A stretch of DNA of 64,000 nt, taken from positions 1,215,501-1,279,500 of the forward strand of contig NZ_PYSY02000002.1 of the NCBI RefSeq assembly GCF_003049685.1. The letters are read 5' to 3'. Below are positions 63,994 through 64,000 of the stretch, one piece after another; position 1 is the stretch's first letter, and every line of letters begins with the position of its first letter. The notes under the pieces were generated by a model. That model worked only from the letters and a program-made list of their open reading frames with translations, searched no databases and was not told the DNA's origin. The position numbers and the translations under genes are program-made. The stretch comes from Brucella pituitosa (lineage in GTDB: Bacteria > Pseudomonadota > Alphaproteobacteria > Rhizobiales > Rhizobiaceae).

Positions 63994-64000
63994 TCGATGC

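Noticed and set aside
1..64000. CRISPR array, prophage, tRNA or rRNA genes
   Set aside because: I saw no regularly spaced repeats, phage structural or integrase genes, or recognisable tRNA or rRNA sequence anywhere in the window.

Overview
The window looks like part of the second (repABC-type) chromosome, or a chromid or megaplasmid, of an alphaproteobacterium of the Brucellaceae, most likely Ochrobactrum (Brucella anthropi group). This taxon call is inference. It rests on a complete repA-repB-repC cassette, the rhizobial style of many proteins, moderately high GC with AT-rich gaps, and dispersed short palindromic repeats of the kind common in Brucella, Ochrobactrum and rhizobia. Gene density is high and almost every gene is intact.

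Layout. 1-7.3 kb (minus): pbpC (cut by the window edge) and a bacterial alpha-2-macroglobulin with a CTEQ thioester, a periplasmic protease-trapping and cell-wall-repair pair. 7.6-13.4 kb: a flavin reductase, a GntR/FadR regulator, aspartase, and divergent asparagine permease and asparaginase genes. A shared TGTNNNACA dyad in front of both the regulator and the permease/aspartase pair suggests one asparagine/aspartate catabolic regulon. 13.5-21.8 kb: a complete kdp potassium-uptake operon (small ORF-kdpF-kdpA-small ORF-kdpB-kdpC-kdpD-kdpE) with two unassigned miniature membrane proteins and a structured leader. 21.8-26.2 kb: a YqhA-family membrane protein, an autotransporter and an XRE regulator. 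26.3-29.6 kb: a Gram-negative sortase with its single VIT/vWA substrate, and a small secreted protein.

29.9-33.6 kb (minus): repABC, with a candidate antisense RNA between repB and repC and two matching palindromes flanking repA (candidate parS or operator sites), followed by about 1.1 kb with no convincing gene. 34.7-39.9 kb: a peptide deformylase-like protein that has lost metal ligands, two phytase-like secreted proteins and an alkaline phosphatase behind a Pho box. 39.9-44.1 kb: a three-gene secreted protein/ABC exporter operon with a His-rich loop, a TauE/SafE permease and a LysR regulator. 44.1-50.0 kb: a sugar ABC importer with a PfkB kinase and a divergent DeoR regulator. 50.0-54.7 kb: a TerC/Alx protein with a possible manganese-riboswitch leader, a hybrid histidine kinase/LuxR pair, and a DUF1194 protein.

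54.7-64 kb: a denitrification island. It holds the Crp/Fnr regulator NnrR, nirV, copper nitrite reductase nirK, a four-gene operon of DUF2249, polytopic membrane and MIP18-type proteins, and the nitric oxide reductase genes norE, norF, norC and norB (norQ and norD are expected just beyond the edge). TTG-N8-CAA boxes sit in front of nirK, the DUF2249 operon, norE and norC, so the island reads as one NO-responsive regulon that takes nitrite to N2O.
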